From: Triticum aestivum
Lineage: Eukaryota; Streptophyta; Magnoliopsida; Poales; Poaceae
Reading direction: 5' to 3'
DNA length: 64,000 nt
NCBI RefSeq assembly: GCF_018294505.1
Contig: NC_057802.1
Coordinates: forward strand, 550,041,834 to 550,105,833
The stretch's first letter is position 1. Each line of letters begins with the position of its first letter. Positions 1-11,204 of the stretch are shown here, one piece after another. A program made the position numbers and the translations under genes. The notes below the pieces were generated by a model, which had not been told where the DNA came from, made no database searches, and saw only the letters and a list, made by a program, of their open reading frames with translations.

Positions 1-824
1 CAGAAGCTTTAGTATTTCTTTTCTTACCACTTCTTTCATCTTAGGATTTAACCGTCGTTGGTGATCAACAACTGGTTTAGCGTCTTTCTCCAATTTTATT
101 TTGTGCTGACATAGAGTGGGACTAATGCCCTTAAGATCATCAAGAGTATATCCAATAGCAGCACGGTGCTTCTTCAGAGTTTTCAATAAAAAAATTTCTT
201 CATGCTCTGAAAGGTTAGCACTAATAATAACAGGATATATTTTTTTCTCATCAAGATAAGCATATTTAAGAGTATCAGGTAATGGTTTAAGCTCAAACAC
301 GGGATCACCCTTGGGTGGAGGAGGATCCCCTAGGATTTCAACAGGCAAGTTATGTTTCAAAATAGGTCCCTGTTTAAAGAATACTTCATCTATTTCCCTT
401 CTTTCATTCATAAATATATCATTTTCATGGTCGAGCAAATATTGTTCTAAAGGATCATTAGGAGGCACGGCAATAGAGGCAAGACCAATAATTTCATCTT
501 TACTAGGTAATTCTTTATCATGGGGTTGTTTACGAAATTTAGGAAAATTAAACTCATGAGACATATTCCCCAAACTAATAGTAACAACATCCTTTTTGCA
601 GTCTATCCTAGCATTAACAGTATTCAAGAAAAGTCTACCAAATATAGTGGGACAAAAGCTATCTTGTGGAGAACCAAGAACAAAAAATCAACAAGATATT
701 TAACTTTCCCACACAAGACTTCAACATCTCTAACAATCCCAACTGGTGAAATAGTGTCTCTGTTAGCAAGCTTAATTGTAATATCAATTTCCTTTATCTC
801 AGCAGATGCAATATCATGCATAGT
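1..824 (-). pseudogene. Sabrina pol: protease C-terminal part to start of reverse transcriptase
   Basis: Read on the minus strand, this stretch continues from the DMGAS protease ORF. It holds pieces typical of Athila-type pol upstream of and into reverse transcriptase. Examples are a segment reading YLLDHENDIF near 440-420 and one reading DLKGISPTLCQHKIKLEK near 140-90, the usual run-in to the RT domain. The reading frame shifts several times, so no long ORF survives; a 65-residue piece (624-821) is the largest. The catalytic RT core would lie left of position 1. It is a pseudogene of element polyprotein and no function is expected. Confidence 0.7.
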
Positions 825-1469
825 TTATTTGTATAAGGAATGAGGTACTGCACTTGCACTAGCACCCATATCACACAAGCCATGATAACAATGATCTCCT
901 ATTTTAACGGAAATAACAGGCATGCCTACAACAGGTCTATGTTTATTTTTAGTATCGGGTCTAGCAATTCTAGCAGCTTCATCATAGAAGTAAATAACAT
1001 GCCCATCAATATTATCAGCCAAGAGATCTTTAACCATAGAAATACTAGGTTCAACTTTAATTTTCTTAGGGGGTGTAGGTGTTCTAGTGTTACTCTTACG
1101 AACCACAGTTGAAGCTTTAGCATGATCCTTTATTCTAACAGGGAAAGGTGGTTTCTCAATATAAGCAGTAGGAACAATAGGATCAACATTATAAGTGATA
1201 GTCTTTTCTTCAACTTTAATAGGTGAAAGTACTTTTACTTCAATGGGAGGATTATATTTAAACCACTTCTCCTTAGGGAGATCAACATGAGTAGCAAAGG
1301 ATTCACAGAAAGAAGCTACTATCTCAGAGTCAAGTCCATATTTAGTGCTAAATTCACGGAAAACATCGGTAGCCATAAAAGATTTAACACAATCAAACTT
1401 AGGTGTTATACCTGACTCCTTACCTTCGTCGAGATCCCAATCTTCAGAGTGGCATTTAATTCTTTCCAA
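825..1469 (-). pseudogene. Sabrina gag C-terminal region and aspartic protease
   Basis: This open stretch of 214 codons belongs to the gag-pol polyprotein. The first 150 or so residues are the basic, proline-rich linker of Athila-type gag. The end carries the protease active-site motif CDMGASASAVP (D-M-G-A-S, around residue 200), the Athila-lineage form of D-S/T-G. The annotated start is only the first Met after a break; the real polyprotein would be continuous with the gag pieces at 1500-2235 and with pol to the left. It is followed by a stop just after the active-site loop, so a functional protease is unlikely. Confidence 0.8.
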
Positions 1470-1667
1470 TAAATCCCATTTGAATTCAATAGTCTACATC
1501 ATAAAGGAACCGGTACAAGAAGTATCGAGCATGGAGCGATTATTGAGAGAAAGCCGAGCATAAAAATTTTGAATAACAATTTCTCTTGAGAGCTCATGAT
1601 TGGGGCATGAATATAACATTGACTTAATCCTCCCCCAGGCTTGAGCGATGCTTTCTCCTTCGCGAGG

Positions 1668-1670
<3 letters not shown>

Positions 1671-1731
<61 letters not shown>
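1671..1731. repeat. (AT)n microsatellite inside gag
   Basis: About 30 uninterrupted AT units sit inside the Sabrina gag remnant. They are likely to vary in length between accessions and to be hard to sequence and assemble exactly. Confidence 0.95.
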
Positions 1732-1737
<6 letters not shown>

Positions 1738-2206
1738 CGATCACGATGAACAAGATGCATAGGATAAAACTTCTAATGAAATTCCAATTTCAATCGGTTG
1801 TAGTTCCATGATCCCATATCATCACATAGCCTAAACCATGTCAATGCCTTTCACTTCAAAGATAAAGGGAAGACCTTCTTCTTGATAACATCCTCGGGCA
1901 TACCTGCAAGCTTAAATAATCCACAAACTTCATCCACATAGATTAGGTGAAAATCGGGATGTAATGTTCCATCTCCTGTAAAAGGATTAGCTAGCAGTTT
2001 CTCTATCATACCCGAAGGAATTTCAATGTAAACATTTTTAGTAGGTTCAGTAGGTTGAGGAGCAACTCTTTGCTCTACTCGTCGGGGTGAAGGTACCCCG
2101 AACAAGCCCCTCAAAGGATTATGTTCCATAGTAACGAGTGACAGTAAATTTGAGCACACTATATAAATTTTTCCTGACAAAATTCCACCTACCAAAGGCG
2201 CTTCAC

Positions 2207-2225
2207 TCCCCGGCAACGGTGCCGG
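2207..2225 (-). promoter_or_regulatory. Primer-binding site of the Sabrina element
   Basis: Directly inside the LTR, the minus strand reads CGGCACCGTTGCCGGGGA, a variant of the TGGCGCCGTTGCCGGGGA site that Athila-lineage elements use to prime minus-strand DNA from a tRNA. It lies about 10 bases from the LTR end at 2236. Several changes from consensus suggest age. Confidence 0.65.
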
Positions 2226-2235
2226 AAAAGAGTCT

Positions 2236-4041
2236 TGATGACCCACAAGTGTAGGGGATCTATCTTAGTCCTTTCGATAAGTAAGAGTGTCGAACCCAAC
2301 GAGGAGCAGAAGGAAATGACAAGCAGTTTTCAGTAAGGTATTCTCTGCAAGCACTGAAATTATCGGCAACAGATAGTTTTTGTGATAAGGGAATTTGTAA
2401 CGAGTAACAAGTAATTAAAGTAAATAAGGTGCAGCAAGATGGCCCAATCCTTTTTGTAGCAAAGGACAAGCCTGGACAAACTCTTATATGAAGGAAAATG
2501 CTCCCGATGACACATGGGAATTATCGTCAAGCTAGTTTTCATCACGCTCATATGATTCGCGTTCGTTACTTTGATAATTTGATATGTGGGTGGACCGGTG
2601 CTTGGGTACTGCCCTTTCTTGGACAAGCATCCCACTTATGATTAACCCCTATTGCAAGCATCCGCAACTACAAAAGAAGTATTAAGGTAAACCTATCCAT
2701 AGCATGAAACATATGGATCCAAATCAGCCCCTTACGAAGCTTTTGTCACTCTAGCAACCCATCATCTACTTATTACTTCCCAATGCCTTCCTCTAGGACC
2801 AAACAATGGTGAAGTGTCATGTAGTCAACGTTCACATAACACCACTAGAGGAGAGACAACATACATCTCATCAAAATATCGAACGGATACCAAATTCACA
2901 TGAGTACTTATAGCAAGACTTCTCCCATGTCCTCAGGAACAAATGTTACTACTCACAAATCATATTCATGTTCATAATCTGAGGGGTATTAATATGCATA
3001 AAGGATCTGAACATATGATCTTCCACCAAATAAATCAACTAGCATCAACTACAAGGAGTAATCAACACTACTAGCAACCCACAGGTACCAATCTGAGGCT
3101 TTGGGACAAAGATTGGATACAAGAGATGAACTAGGGTTTTAGAGGAGATGGTGCTGGTGAAGATGTTGATGGAGATTGACCCCCTCCCGATGAGAGAATC
3201 GTTGGTGATGACGATGGTGATGATTTCCCCCTCCCGGAGGGATGTTTCTCCGGCAGAACAGCTCCGCCGGAGCCCTAGATTGGTTCCGCCAAGGTTTCGC
3301 CTCGTGGCGGCGGTGTTTCATCCCGAAAGCTTCCTTCTGATTATTTCCAGGGTAAAAGACTTCATATAGTAGAAGATGGGCACCGAAGGCCTGCCAGGGG
3401 GCCCACAAGGCAGGGGGCGCGCCCAGGGGGTAGGGCGCGCCCCCACCCTCGTGGATGGTGGGTGCCCCCCTGGTTAATTCTTTCGCCAGTATTTTTTATT
3501 AATTGGGCGCGCCCCCACCCTCGTGGATGGTGGGTGCCCCCCTGGTTAATTCTTTCGCCAGTATTTTTTATTAATTCCAAAAACTGCCTCTGTGAAGTTT
3601 CAGGACTTTTGGAGTTGTGCAGAATAGGTCTCTAATATTTACTCCTTTTCCAGCCTAGAATTCCAGCTGCCGGCATTCTCCCTCTTCATGTAAACCTTGT
3701 AAAATAAGAGAGAATAGGCATAAGTATTGTGAGGCAGGGGGCGCGCCCCCCACCCTCGTGGATGGTGGGTGCCCCCCCTCTGGTTAATTCTTTCGCCAGT
3801 ATTTTTTATTAATTCCAAAAACTGCCTCCGTGAAGTTTTAGGACTTTTGGAGCTTTGCAGAATAGGTCTCTAATATTTACTCCTTTTCCAACCCAGAATT
3901 CCAGCTGCCGGCATTCTCCCTCTTCATGTAAACCTTGTAAAATAAGAGAGAATAGGCATAAGTATTGTGACATAACGTATAATAACAGGCCATAATTCAA
4001 TAAATATCGATATATAAGCATGATGCAAAATGGACGTATCA
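2236..4041 (-). repeat. 5' LTR of the Sabrina element
   Basis: The 1806 bp LTR is bounded by TG...CA ends (TGATGACCC at 2236, GTATCA ending 4041). The interior matches the Sabrina LTR as I remember it. The right third contains tandem duplications: a 72 bp unit at 3433-3504 and 3505-3576, and a period of about 238 bp that repeats the block 3577-3732 at 3815-3970. These make it longer than a plain copy. No clean TATA box was picked out. Confidence 0.85.
3433..3970. repeat. Tandem duplications within the Sabrina LTR
   Basis: A GC-rich 72 bp unit starting GGGCGCGCCCCCACC is present twice in a row (3433-3504, 3505-3576) and a third time near 3741-3814. The AT-richer block that follows it (156 bp, 3577-3732) recurs at 3815-3970 with few differences. 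The arrangement fits unequal crossover or replication slippage inside the LTR. Confidence 0.9.
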
Positions 4042-4733
4042 TGTCTGCCGCCAAAACGAAGCTCAACCGGCAGGTGGCTAAACTGAAAGAGGATCTTGTC
4101 GAGAGCACCAAAGAGGTGGAGGCACTCAAAGAAGAAGCATCGTAGGCAGAGCTCCACTTGGCTGATGTGCAATCAGAGCTTTCCTCCAAGACCCAGAGCC
4201 TTGAGACTGCCAATTGCAGCATTACCGACATGAAGGCCAGGATCGACTCGCTGGAGAAGTCGGCGGAGTCCCTTGAATCCCGGCAGCAGTTGCTGTCCAC
4301 AGATTTGGAAACCGCCAAGCGTCTCTGGCAAGATGCAGAGGACAAGTTAAAGAATCAGGTCAATATGAGCAACCTCTGGATCAAGAGCCTAATTGATATT
4401 GCGGAACGCCTTGGCGCCCAAGCTGCGGCGATGGGCATGGACGACCCAGTCTTCTTAGCTAGCAAGCAGGAGGTCCCGAGTGTCAAGCTGGGGCTCTTCT
4501 TCAATGGGTTGATCGACAAGCTGAAGGTGCATGAAGAGGGGAGGGCCGAGCGCTTGGCGACCGAGTCCCGGAAGCTTGCCTGCAACGCCCTCTTCATGGT
4601 CTTGAGCAATATTGCATGCTACCACCCAGAGCTCGATCTTGACAACGGATTCAAGATGTCGCCAGCGGGTGCTGACATCGCAGCCGCCGAGAAGAAAGCC
4701 GCTCCCCGCGCCGACAGGGTTCTTCGCGTCTAA
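4041..4733 (+). pseudogene. C-terminal fragment of the antisense extra ORF of Gypsy A (coiled coil)
   Basis: From the LTR junction, the plus strand encodes a charged, heptad-like coiled coil of about 90 residues, then a compact helical region (motif LFFNGLIDKLKVHEEGRAER) and an Ala-rich tail ending at 4733. An in-frame TAG lies at 4144-4146. The downstream Met at 4158 opens a 191-residue frame. The same layout, coiled coil then a conserved helical end, is seen in the plus-strand ORFs of the other two Tat-type elements here, which carry the Transposase_28-like domain upstream. The N-terminal part is missing. The first base of the ATG overlaps the LTR end. Confidence 0.65.
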
Positions 4734-4734
4734 A

Positions 4735-5226
4735 CTGTTCCTCCTGGCCACCGGACCAAGTATTGGGCCACTGTCGTTTCCACTAGGCCCTGTAATGGAA
4801 CATGATATATATTTTGCGTTTAGTTATTCTATCTCTTGTGTTTGTGCGAAACTGATATTTCTAGCTGGATCTTTTAATGTGCGTTTATCCCTTTGAACCC
4901 TACATGCTTACGTTCGTATGATCAATTCATGTGTATGCTCTGGATGCCTGCCGATATCATATTGCCGCGATTGTCGTAAGGGTCTGGCCCTTAACATTCA
5001 TATCTTGGCGTAGATGCGTCTCGGCAGGTTTTTCCTAGGTAGCTCTCGATGTAGCCTCTCGACCTGCGAGCATGGCTCTGTATAGGACGATGGTGCGATC
5101 AAAGAGACTAACGAAGGTTCCATCGCAAGAGGGCTCTCACGATACGAACACTCGCTAGAGTTAAGGGATAAACGGCTGCAAAAATCTAAAATGCATCAAC
5201 AAGAAGTGACAGCGTGAACTTAGCTT
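4735..5226. other. Non-coding spacer of Gypsy A
   Basis: This lies between the end of the extra ORF and the gag-like region. It includes what would be the 3' end of the plus-strand transcript. I see no gene in it. A comparable spacer is at 47702-48412 in element B. Confidence 0.5.
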
Positions 5227-5932
5227 TCATTTCGAGCTTCTTTCTCTTCCGTTGGGCCGCGCGCGCCTGGTGCGCCCGCGATACTTGGAGGAGCAGAAGT
5301 CGATCAGATGATTTCTTCGTTCCCGGCAGGGACCGGTATGCATTTCTTGCGTTGGCGAGCGTGGGGGCGTAGTGTTGGGTTTCTCTGGTCCTCTTCCCTT
5401 TTGCTCCCTTCCCTTCAAGTTAGTGCAGCAGCTGCCGTTGCAGGGGTCGTGCCAACGCAGGCAGCCTTGCCGAAGTATGCTTGCTGGGGCATCAGTCGAC
5501 AGACTCATACCAGCGCTCTGCTCAAGATTACTCATCACGGGGGAAATACTGGACCAAGCGTCGCGCGGTAATCGTCGATGTCGACGAGACCGAGGCTAGA
5601 GCAGTTCGACTGTTGACCAGGGGGAGGGGCGAGAAGGAGGGAGCTCGCACTCGCATGTCTTGTGCCCCTTCTCCGAACGGCGCCCGAATGGCGGGCACGC
5701 CATACGGGCCGCCGGGATGGATTCATCGCCATCAGCAGCGGTTTTCGCCGTAGTGGTGGCTACGGCGTGGCGCGGAGATCAACAACAACGGTGCGGGGAC
5801 GGTCCCGCTTTGCTTCTGTGTCTTCGTGGGCACCATGATCGGTGGCGATGTCGAAGATGACGATGGTGATGAAGATGGCGTGCTGCGCACGCCTTTAGGT
5901 TTGCACAAGAGAGGCCCCTACCTGGCACACCA
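5227..5932 (-). pseudogene. Decayed gag-start region of Gypsy A
   Basis: On the minus strand next to the primer site are broken frames rich in Arg, Pro, Ser and Ala (for example 5227-5538 and 5535-5732), in the position where element B keeps its gag ORF (48413-49600). I cannot recognise a gag core domain here. The call rests on position, strand and composition. Confidence 0.45.
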
Positions 5933-5934
5933 AA
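5919..5934 (-). promoter_or_regulatory. Putative primer-binding site of Gypsy A
   Basis: Three bases inside the LTR, the minus strand reads TTTGGTGTGCCAGGTAGG. Element B has TTTGGCGCGCCAGGTAGG in the same place, a sequence common after LTRs of Tat-type grass elements. Confidence 0.55.
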
Positions 5935-5936
5935 GA

Positions 5937-6845
5937 TGTCGCGGGAAACCACGACCACCTATGGGACCAGGAGGTCCCTTGCTGGTTTAGTAGGGGGGTG
6001 ACGCGTTGCACAAAGAGTAGAGGGGCGTGGGGCAGCACGACGGAGATCATACAGGCAATTTACCCAGGTTCGGGCCACCACGAGGTGTAAAACCCTACTC
6101 CTACTTTGGTGGATTGATGGAGGAAACGGTGGTGGCGAGTGTAGTACACTTGCCCGGTAGGGGTTGCCTTGGGGCAGCAGCGACTACGCGCGAATGGGTG
6201 TGTGAGTTATCCAACCTTCTGACCCTTTCTACGCTTGCCATGGGCCTCCTTTTATAGATCAAGGGGTAACCACAGTGGCAAAGTAGTCGTTATGCACTGA
6301 TAAGATAGCAAACAATGCTATCATACCTAACTCTACGGGCTGCCAGCGCGCATTAAATGCTCCGCTTAACGTCACATCGCTGGTTGCCCGGCAAGGCTTG
6401 CCGGGCTATCTTGCCAGCTCCGCGCCTGTTCTCTTGACACGTCGCAGGACGGGTGTCATCTGTGGGTTTCTCCTATAGGAAATCGCTGCCATGTGGCGAA
6501 TGGTTGCCACTTAATCACCTTGCGGCTTGACAACACACTGATCGACGACGTGGGTCGCGGTGGAGTGGTTGGTGAGGTGGTTCTACCTCCATGAACCCCA
6601 GCAGGCCCTGCTGGGGTGTCTTGGTTGTCTGCTTCTGGATGTGGCCTCGCCCCTCGCCGGGCTCGTCTGCCAGCAAGGGAGGCTTTTCTCTTGGCGATAT
6701 CCTGCTTCCTTGGCTCCTTCTTGATCCCTCTGATCTGCATGTTGATCCTTCGAATTTCTTGGGTCCCTGTATATCTTGGCTCCTCCTTGGCCTGTCCGTG
6801 CACGAGTCAGGGGAAAACGCATGCCCCTATTTGTTTTCCCCAACA
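5937..6845 (-). repeat. 5' LTR of Gypsy A
   Basis: The 909 bp LTR has TG...CA ends (TGTCGCGGG at 5937; CCCCAACA ending 6845). The minus strand has TATAAAAGGAGG (near 6246-6257), a good TATA box that fixes the direction of transcription as leftward. Junction DNA on the right is Angela pol. Confidence 0.75.
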
Positions 6846-7518
6846 CAAGGCACACAATAGGACTGGTACCCAACATGGCATACTTTATAGAACCTATGGC
6901 TGAGGCATAGGGAATGACTATCATTCTCCCTCTATCTTCTGTCGTGGCCAGGCTTTGAGTCTTACTCAAGTTCACACCTTGTAACACATGCAAGAACCCT
7001 TTCTTTGACTGATCCATTTTGGAACTTCTTCAAAACTTTATCAAGGTATGTGCTTTGTGAAAGTCTATTAAGCGTCTCGATCTATCCCTATAGATCTTGA
7101 TGCCCAATATATAAGCAGCTTCACTGAGGTCTTTCATTGAAAAATTCTTATTCAAGTATCCTTTTATGCTATCCAGAAATTCTATATCATTTGCAATCAA
7201 TAATATGTCATCCACATATAATATCAGAAAGGCTACAGAGCTCCCACTCACTTTCTTGTAAATACTGGCTTCATCATAAGTCTGTATAAAACCATATGCT
7301 TTAATCACCTCATCAAAGCGTATATTCCAACTCTGAGATGCTTGCACCAGTCCATAGATGGATCGCTGAAGCTTGCACACTTTGTTAGCACCTTTAGGAT
7401 CAACAAAACCTTCTGGTTGCATCATATACAACTCTTCTTTAAGAAATCCATTAAGGAATGCAGTTTTGATGTTCATTTGCCAAATTTCATAATTATAAAA
7501 TGCGGCAATTGCTAACAT
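6846..7518 (-). pseudogene. Angela(-) reverse transcriptase core, cut by Gypsy A
   Basis: The 162-codon frame 7030-7518 carries the Copia RT (RVT_2) core: a KTAFLNGFLKEELYM segment, the IYGLVQAS segment and the catalytic FLILYVDDILL block with YVDD intact. After a stop, a second frame (7017-6846) continues with the linker to RNase H and stops matching Angela at the Gypsy A LTR. RNase H is not present in the window. The enzyme copies element RNA into DNA in virus-like particles; this copy is disrupted. Confidence 0.85.
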
Positions 7519-7521
7519 GAT

Positions 7522-8268
7522 TCAGACTGACTTAAGCATCGCTACAGGTGAGAAGGTCTCGTCGTAGTCAACCCCTTGAACTTGTTGAAAACCTTTCGCG
7601 ACAAGTCGAGCTTTGTAGATGGTGACATTACCATCAACATCTGTCTTCTTCTTGAAGATCCATTTATTCTCAATGGCTTGCCAATCATCGGCAAGTCCAC
7701 CAAAGTCCACACTTTGTTCTCATACATGGATCCTATCTCAGATTTCATGGCCTCCAGACATCTATCGGAATCTGGGCTCATCATAGCCTCTTCATAGTTT
7801 GTAGGTTCGCCATGGTCTAGTAACATGACTTCCAGGACAGGATTACCGTACCACTCTGGTGCCGAATGTGCTCTGTTCGACCTACGAGGTCCAGCAGTAA
7901 CTTGATCTGAAGTTTCATGATCATCATCATTAGCTTCCTTTCTAGTTGGTGTAGGCATCGTGGGAACGGATTTCTCTGCTACTTTCCAAATTGAGAGAAG
8001 GTACAATTACCTCATCAAGTACTACTTTCCTCCCACTCACTTCTTTCGAGAGAAACTCCTTCTCTAGAAATGTTCCATTCTTGGCAACAAAGATCTTGCC
8101 TTCGGATCTGTGGTAGAAGGTGTACCCAATTGTTTCCATAGAGTATCCTGTGAAGTGGCACTTCTCCGATTTGGGTTCGAGCTTATCAGGCTGAAGCCTT
8201 TTGACATAAGTGTTGCAACCCCAAACTTTAAGAAACGACAGCTTAGGTTTCTTGCCAAACCATAGTTC
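7522..8268 (-). pseudogene. Angela(-) linker and N-terminal part of reverse transcriptase
   Basis: Two overlapping minus-strand frames (7522-7710 and 7542-8006) encode the acidic linker with RSNRAHSAPEWYGNP, followed by the start of RVT_2 (WIFKKKTDVDGNVTIYKARL). A third (7942-8139, 8064-8285) carries the integrase C-terminal domain. They are out of frame with each other, so at least three indels separate the integrase from the RT core. Confidence 0.8.
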
Positions 8269-9144
8269 TTACGGTGTCGTCTCAACGGATTTAGACTGTG
8301 CCCTATTTATTATGAATGCGGCTGTCTCTAATGCATAACCCCAAAATGACAGTGGTAAATCGTTAAGAGACATCATAGATCGCACCATATCTAATAAAGT
8401 GCGGTTACGATGTTTGGACACACCATTATGCTCTGGTGTTCCAGGTTGCGTGAATTGTGAAACAATTCCACATTGTTTTAAATGAAGGCCATACTCGTAA
8501 CTCAAATATTCGCCTCCGCGATTAGATCGTAGAAACTTTATTTTCTTGTTATGATGATTCTCCACTTCACTCTGAAATTCTTTGAACTTTTCAAATGTTT
8601 CATACTTGTGTTTCATTAAGTAGATATACAAATACCTACTCAAATCATCTGTGAAGGTCAGAAAATAACGATACTCGCCACGTGCTTCAACACTCATCGG
8701 ACCGCATACATCGGTATGTATTATTTCCAGTAAGTCATTAGCTCGCTTCATTGTTCCAGAGAACGGAGTTTGAGTCATCTTTCCCATAAGGCATGGTTCA
8801 CAAGTATTAAATGATTCATAATCAAGTGATTCCAAAAGTCCATCCGCATGGAGTTTCTTCATGCGCTTCACACCAATATGACCTAAATGGCAGTGCCACA
8901 AATATGTTGCACTATCATTATCAACTTTGCATCTTTTGGCATCAATATTATGAATATGTGTATCACTACGATCGAGATTCAATAAACCATTCACAATGGG
9001 TGTATGACCATAGAATGTTTTATTCATGTAAACATAAGAACAATTATTCTCTGACTTAAATGAATAAACGTATTGCAATAAACATGATCTAATCATATTC
9101 ATGCTCAACGCAAACACAAAATAACATTTATTTAGGTTCAACAC
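8269..9144 (-). pseudogene. Angela(-) integrase, long ORF with changed catalytic residues
   Basis: This 291-codon open frame holds the pre-integrase zinc-binding domain (H-x-H around WHCHLGHIG, then C-x2-C in CEPCLMGKM) and the rve core. The first catalytic Asp is present in HTDVCGP. The second site reads RSNRGGEY instead of the RSDRGGEY seen in the plus-strand copy (D to N). The third reads NGVSKHRN instead of an NGVSE form (E to K). Both fit G-to-A or C-to-T change. The frame is open, but the enzyme should be inactive. Confidence 0.85.
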
Positions 9145-9290
9145 TAATCCCGAAGGTAGAGGGAGTGTGCGATGGTGATCATATCACCCTTGGAATCATT
9201 TCCAACACACATCGTCACCTTGCTTTTAACTAGTCTCTGCAACTCCTGTTTCAAGTTACTAATCTTAGCAACTGAATCGGTATCAAATAC

Positions 9291-9900
9291 CTAGGGGTTA
9301 CTACGAACACTAGTAAAATACACATGAATAATATGTATATCAAATATACCTTTGTTCAATTTTCCATCCTTCTTATCCGCCAAGTATTTGGGGCAGTTCC
9401 ACTTCCAGTGACCATTTCTGTCGCAGTAGAAGCACTCAGTTTCAGGCTTGGGTCCAGCTTTGGGCTTCTTCACGGGAGTGGCAACTTGCTTGCCATTCTT
9501 CTTGAAGTTCCCTTTCTTTCCCTCGCCCTTTTTCTTGAAACTAGTGGTCTTGTTAACCATCAACACTTGATGATCTTTCTTGATTTCTACCTTCGCCGAT
9601 TTCAGTATCGCGAAGAGCTTGGGAATTTTTTTGTCATCCCTTGCATATTATACTTCATCACGAAGTTGTAGTAGCTTGGTGATAGTGACTAGAGAACTCT
9701 GTTAACCAATATCTTATTTGGAAGATTAACTCCCACTTGATTGAAGCGATTGTAGTACCCACACATTCTGAGTACATGCTCACTGGTTGAGCTATTCTCC
9801 TACATCTTGTAGGGAAAGTAGTTCTGTGCATCAAGGACATAATTCTTCTGTGCAGCAATGAGGATAATCCTCAGATCACGGAGCCAGTCCACATCATTGC
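9291..9900 (-). pseudogene. Angela(-) gag C-terminal remnant with zinc knuckle
   Basis: The frame 9291-9566 encodes a lysine-rich tail and a CCHC knuckle of the form CFYCDRNGHWKWNC (C-x2-C-x4-H-x4-C), typical of Angela gag. Upstream, from about 9600 to 9900, short broken frames match the UBN2-type capsid region, including a start near MFLEKT. Several stops and frameshifts separate them. Confidence 0.75.
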
Positions 9901-11190
9901 TACTATCATCTTTCAACTTAGTTTTCTCTAGGAACATATCAAAAATATATAGGAGCTATATTGCGAGCTATTGATCTACAACGTAGATATGCAAAACTAT
10001 CAAGACTAAGTTCATGATAAATTAAGTTCAATTAATCAAATCACTAATGAACTCCCACTTAAATAAACATCCCTCAAGTTTATCTAAGTGATACATGATC
10101 CAAATCAACTAACCCATGTCCGATCATCACGTGAGATGGGGTAGTCATCAATGGTGAACATCTCTATGTGGTCATATCTACTATATTACTCATGTTTGAC
10201 CTTTCGGTCTCCAGTGTTCCGAGAACATGTCTGTACATGCTAGGCACGTCAAGTTTAAACCAAGTATTCTGCATGTGCAAAACTGTCTTACACCCGTTGT
10301 ATGTGAACGTAGAGTCTATCACACCCGATCATCACGTGATGTCTCGAAACAACGAACTGTAACAACGATGCATACTCAGGGAGAACACTTTTATCTTGAA
10401 ATTAAGTGAAGGGATCATCTTATAATGCTACCGCCGTTCTAAGCAAAATAAGATGCATAAAGGATAAACATCACATGCAATCAAAATATGTGAGATGATA
10501 TGGCCATCATCATCTTGTGCTTTTGATCTCCATCTCCAAAGCATCATCATGATCTCCATCGTCACCGGCTTGACACCTTGATCTCCATCATAGCGTCGTT
10601 ACGTCGAGGTCGTCACGCCAACTATTGCTTCTACAACTATCGCTAACACATAGTGATAATGTAAAGCAATTACATGGCACTTGCACTTCATACAATAAAG
10701 AGACAACCCTAAGGCTCCTGCCGGTTGTCGATATTACAAAACATGATCATCTCATACATCAACATATATCATATCTTGATCATATCACATCACAACATGC
10801 CCTGCGAAAACAAGTTAGACGTCGTCTACTTTATTGTTGCAAGTTTTACGTGGCTGCTACGGGCTTCTAGCAAGAACCATTCTTACCTATGCATAAAACC
10901 ACAACGGTGATTCATCAAGTTTGTTGTTTTAACCTTCTTCAAGGACCGGCCGCAGTCAAATTCGATTCAACTAAAGTAGGAGAAACAGGTACCCAGCCAC
11001 CTTTATGCAAAATTAGTTGCATTTCAGTCGGTGGAATCGGTCTCATGTGCGTGGACATGTATGGTGGGCCCGGGCCGCTTCATCCCACAATACCGCCAAA
11101 TCAAAATAAGACATTGGCGGTAAGCAGTATGACTCTCACCGCCCACAACTCTTTGTGTTCTACTCGTGCATATCACCTACGCATAGACCT
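9901..11190 (-). other. Angela(-) untranslated leader
   Basis: This non-coding stretch between gag and the primer site is the counterpart of 16953-18237 in the plus-strand Angela, with many matching segments in opposite orientation. I see no gene. Confidence 0.7.
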
Positions 11191-11203
11191 GGGTTGGATG
11201 CCA
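11191..11203 (-). promoter_or_regulatory. Angela(-) primer-binding site
   Basis: The minus strand reads TGGCATCCAACCC beside the LTR, a mutated form of TGGTATCAGAGCC, which pairs with initiator methionine tRNA. The plus-strand Angela has TGGCATCCGAGCC at the same place. Confidence 0.6.
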
Positions 11204-11204
11204 C

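Larger units (their letters stand above)
1500..2235 (-). pseudogene. Sabrina gag N-terminal region, broken by an AT microsatellite
   Basis: Two minus-strand pieces match Athila-type gag. Positions 1851-2150 encode a segment with PSGMIEKLLANPF and then a capsid-like stretch ending in FPLSLK. Positions 1500-1670 encode a segment with REGESIAQAWGRIKSMLYSC. Between them lie a gap in homology and a pure AT dinucleotide tract at 1671-1731 that interrupts the frame. An ORF can be read through the tract as alternating Tyr-Ile, but that is an artefact. The start codon lies near the LTR edge and is uncertain. Confidence 0.7.
1..4041 (-). mobile_element. Sabrina-like Gypsy (Athila lineage) LTR retrotransposon, 5' part
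   Basis: The element runs right to left and leaves the window at position 1. It shows a 5' LTR (2236-4041), a primer-binding site, gag, protease and the start of reverse transcriptase. The LTR begins TGATACGTCC on the minus strand and ends TCATCA, a Sabrina-type LTR as I recall it. It is inserted in Gypsy element A; the right flank is tgtct (4042-4046). The other LTR and its TSD copy lie outside the window. The interior is decayed by frameshifts, stops and a microsatellite. Confidence 0.85.
4042..6845 (-). mobile_element. Gypsy element 'A' (Tat type), truncated by the Sabrina insertion
   Basis: The element runs on the minus strand. Its 5' LTR (5937-6845) is next to Angela DNA, followed leftwards by a primer site, a decayed gag start, a spacer and the C-terminal end of an antisense extra ORF on the plus strand. 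The rest lies beyond the Sabrina insertion, left of the window. The order matches element B at 34320-50557. The LTR minus strand starts TGTTGGGGAAAAC. It is inserted into the RT/RNase H region of the minus-strand Angela; the right flank is caagg. Confidence 0.75.

Noticed and set aside
1494..1760. Minus-strand frame with a long Tyr-Ile run
   Set aside because: The run is translation of the AT microsatellite; only the C-terminal gag piece is real.
6583..7017. Open frame of 144 codons running from Angela pol into the Gypsy A LTR
   Set aside because: A chimera created by the insertion; half is LTR sequence read in an arbitrary frame.
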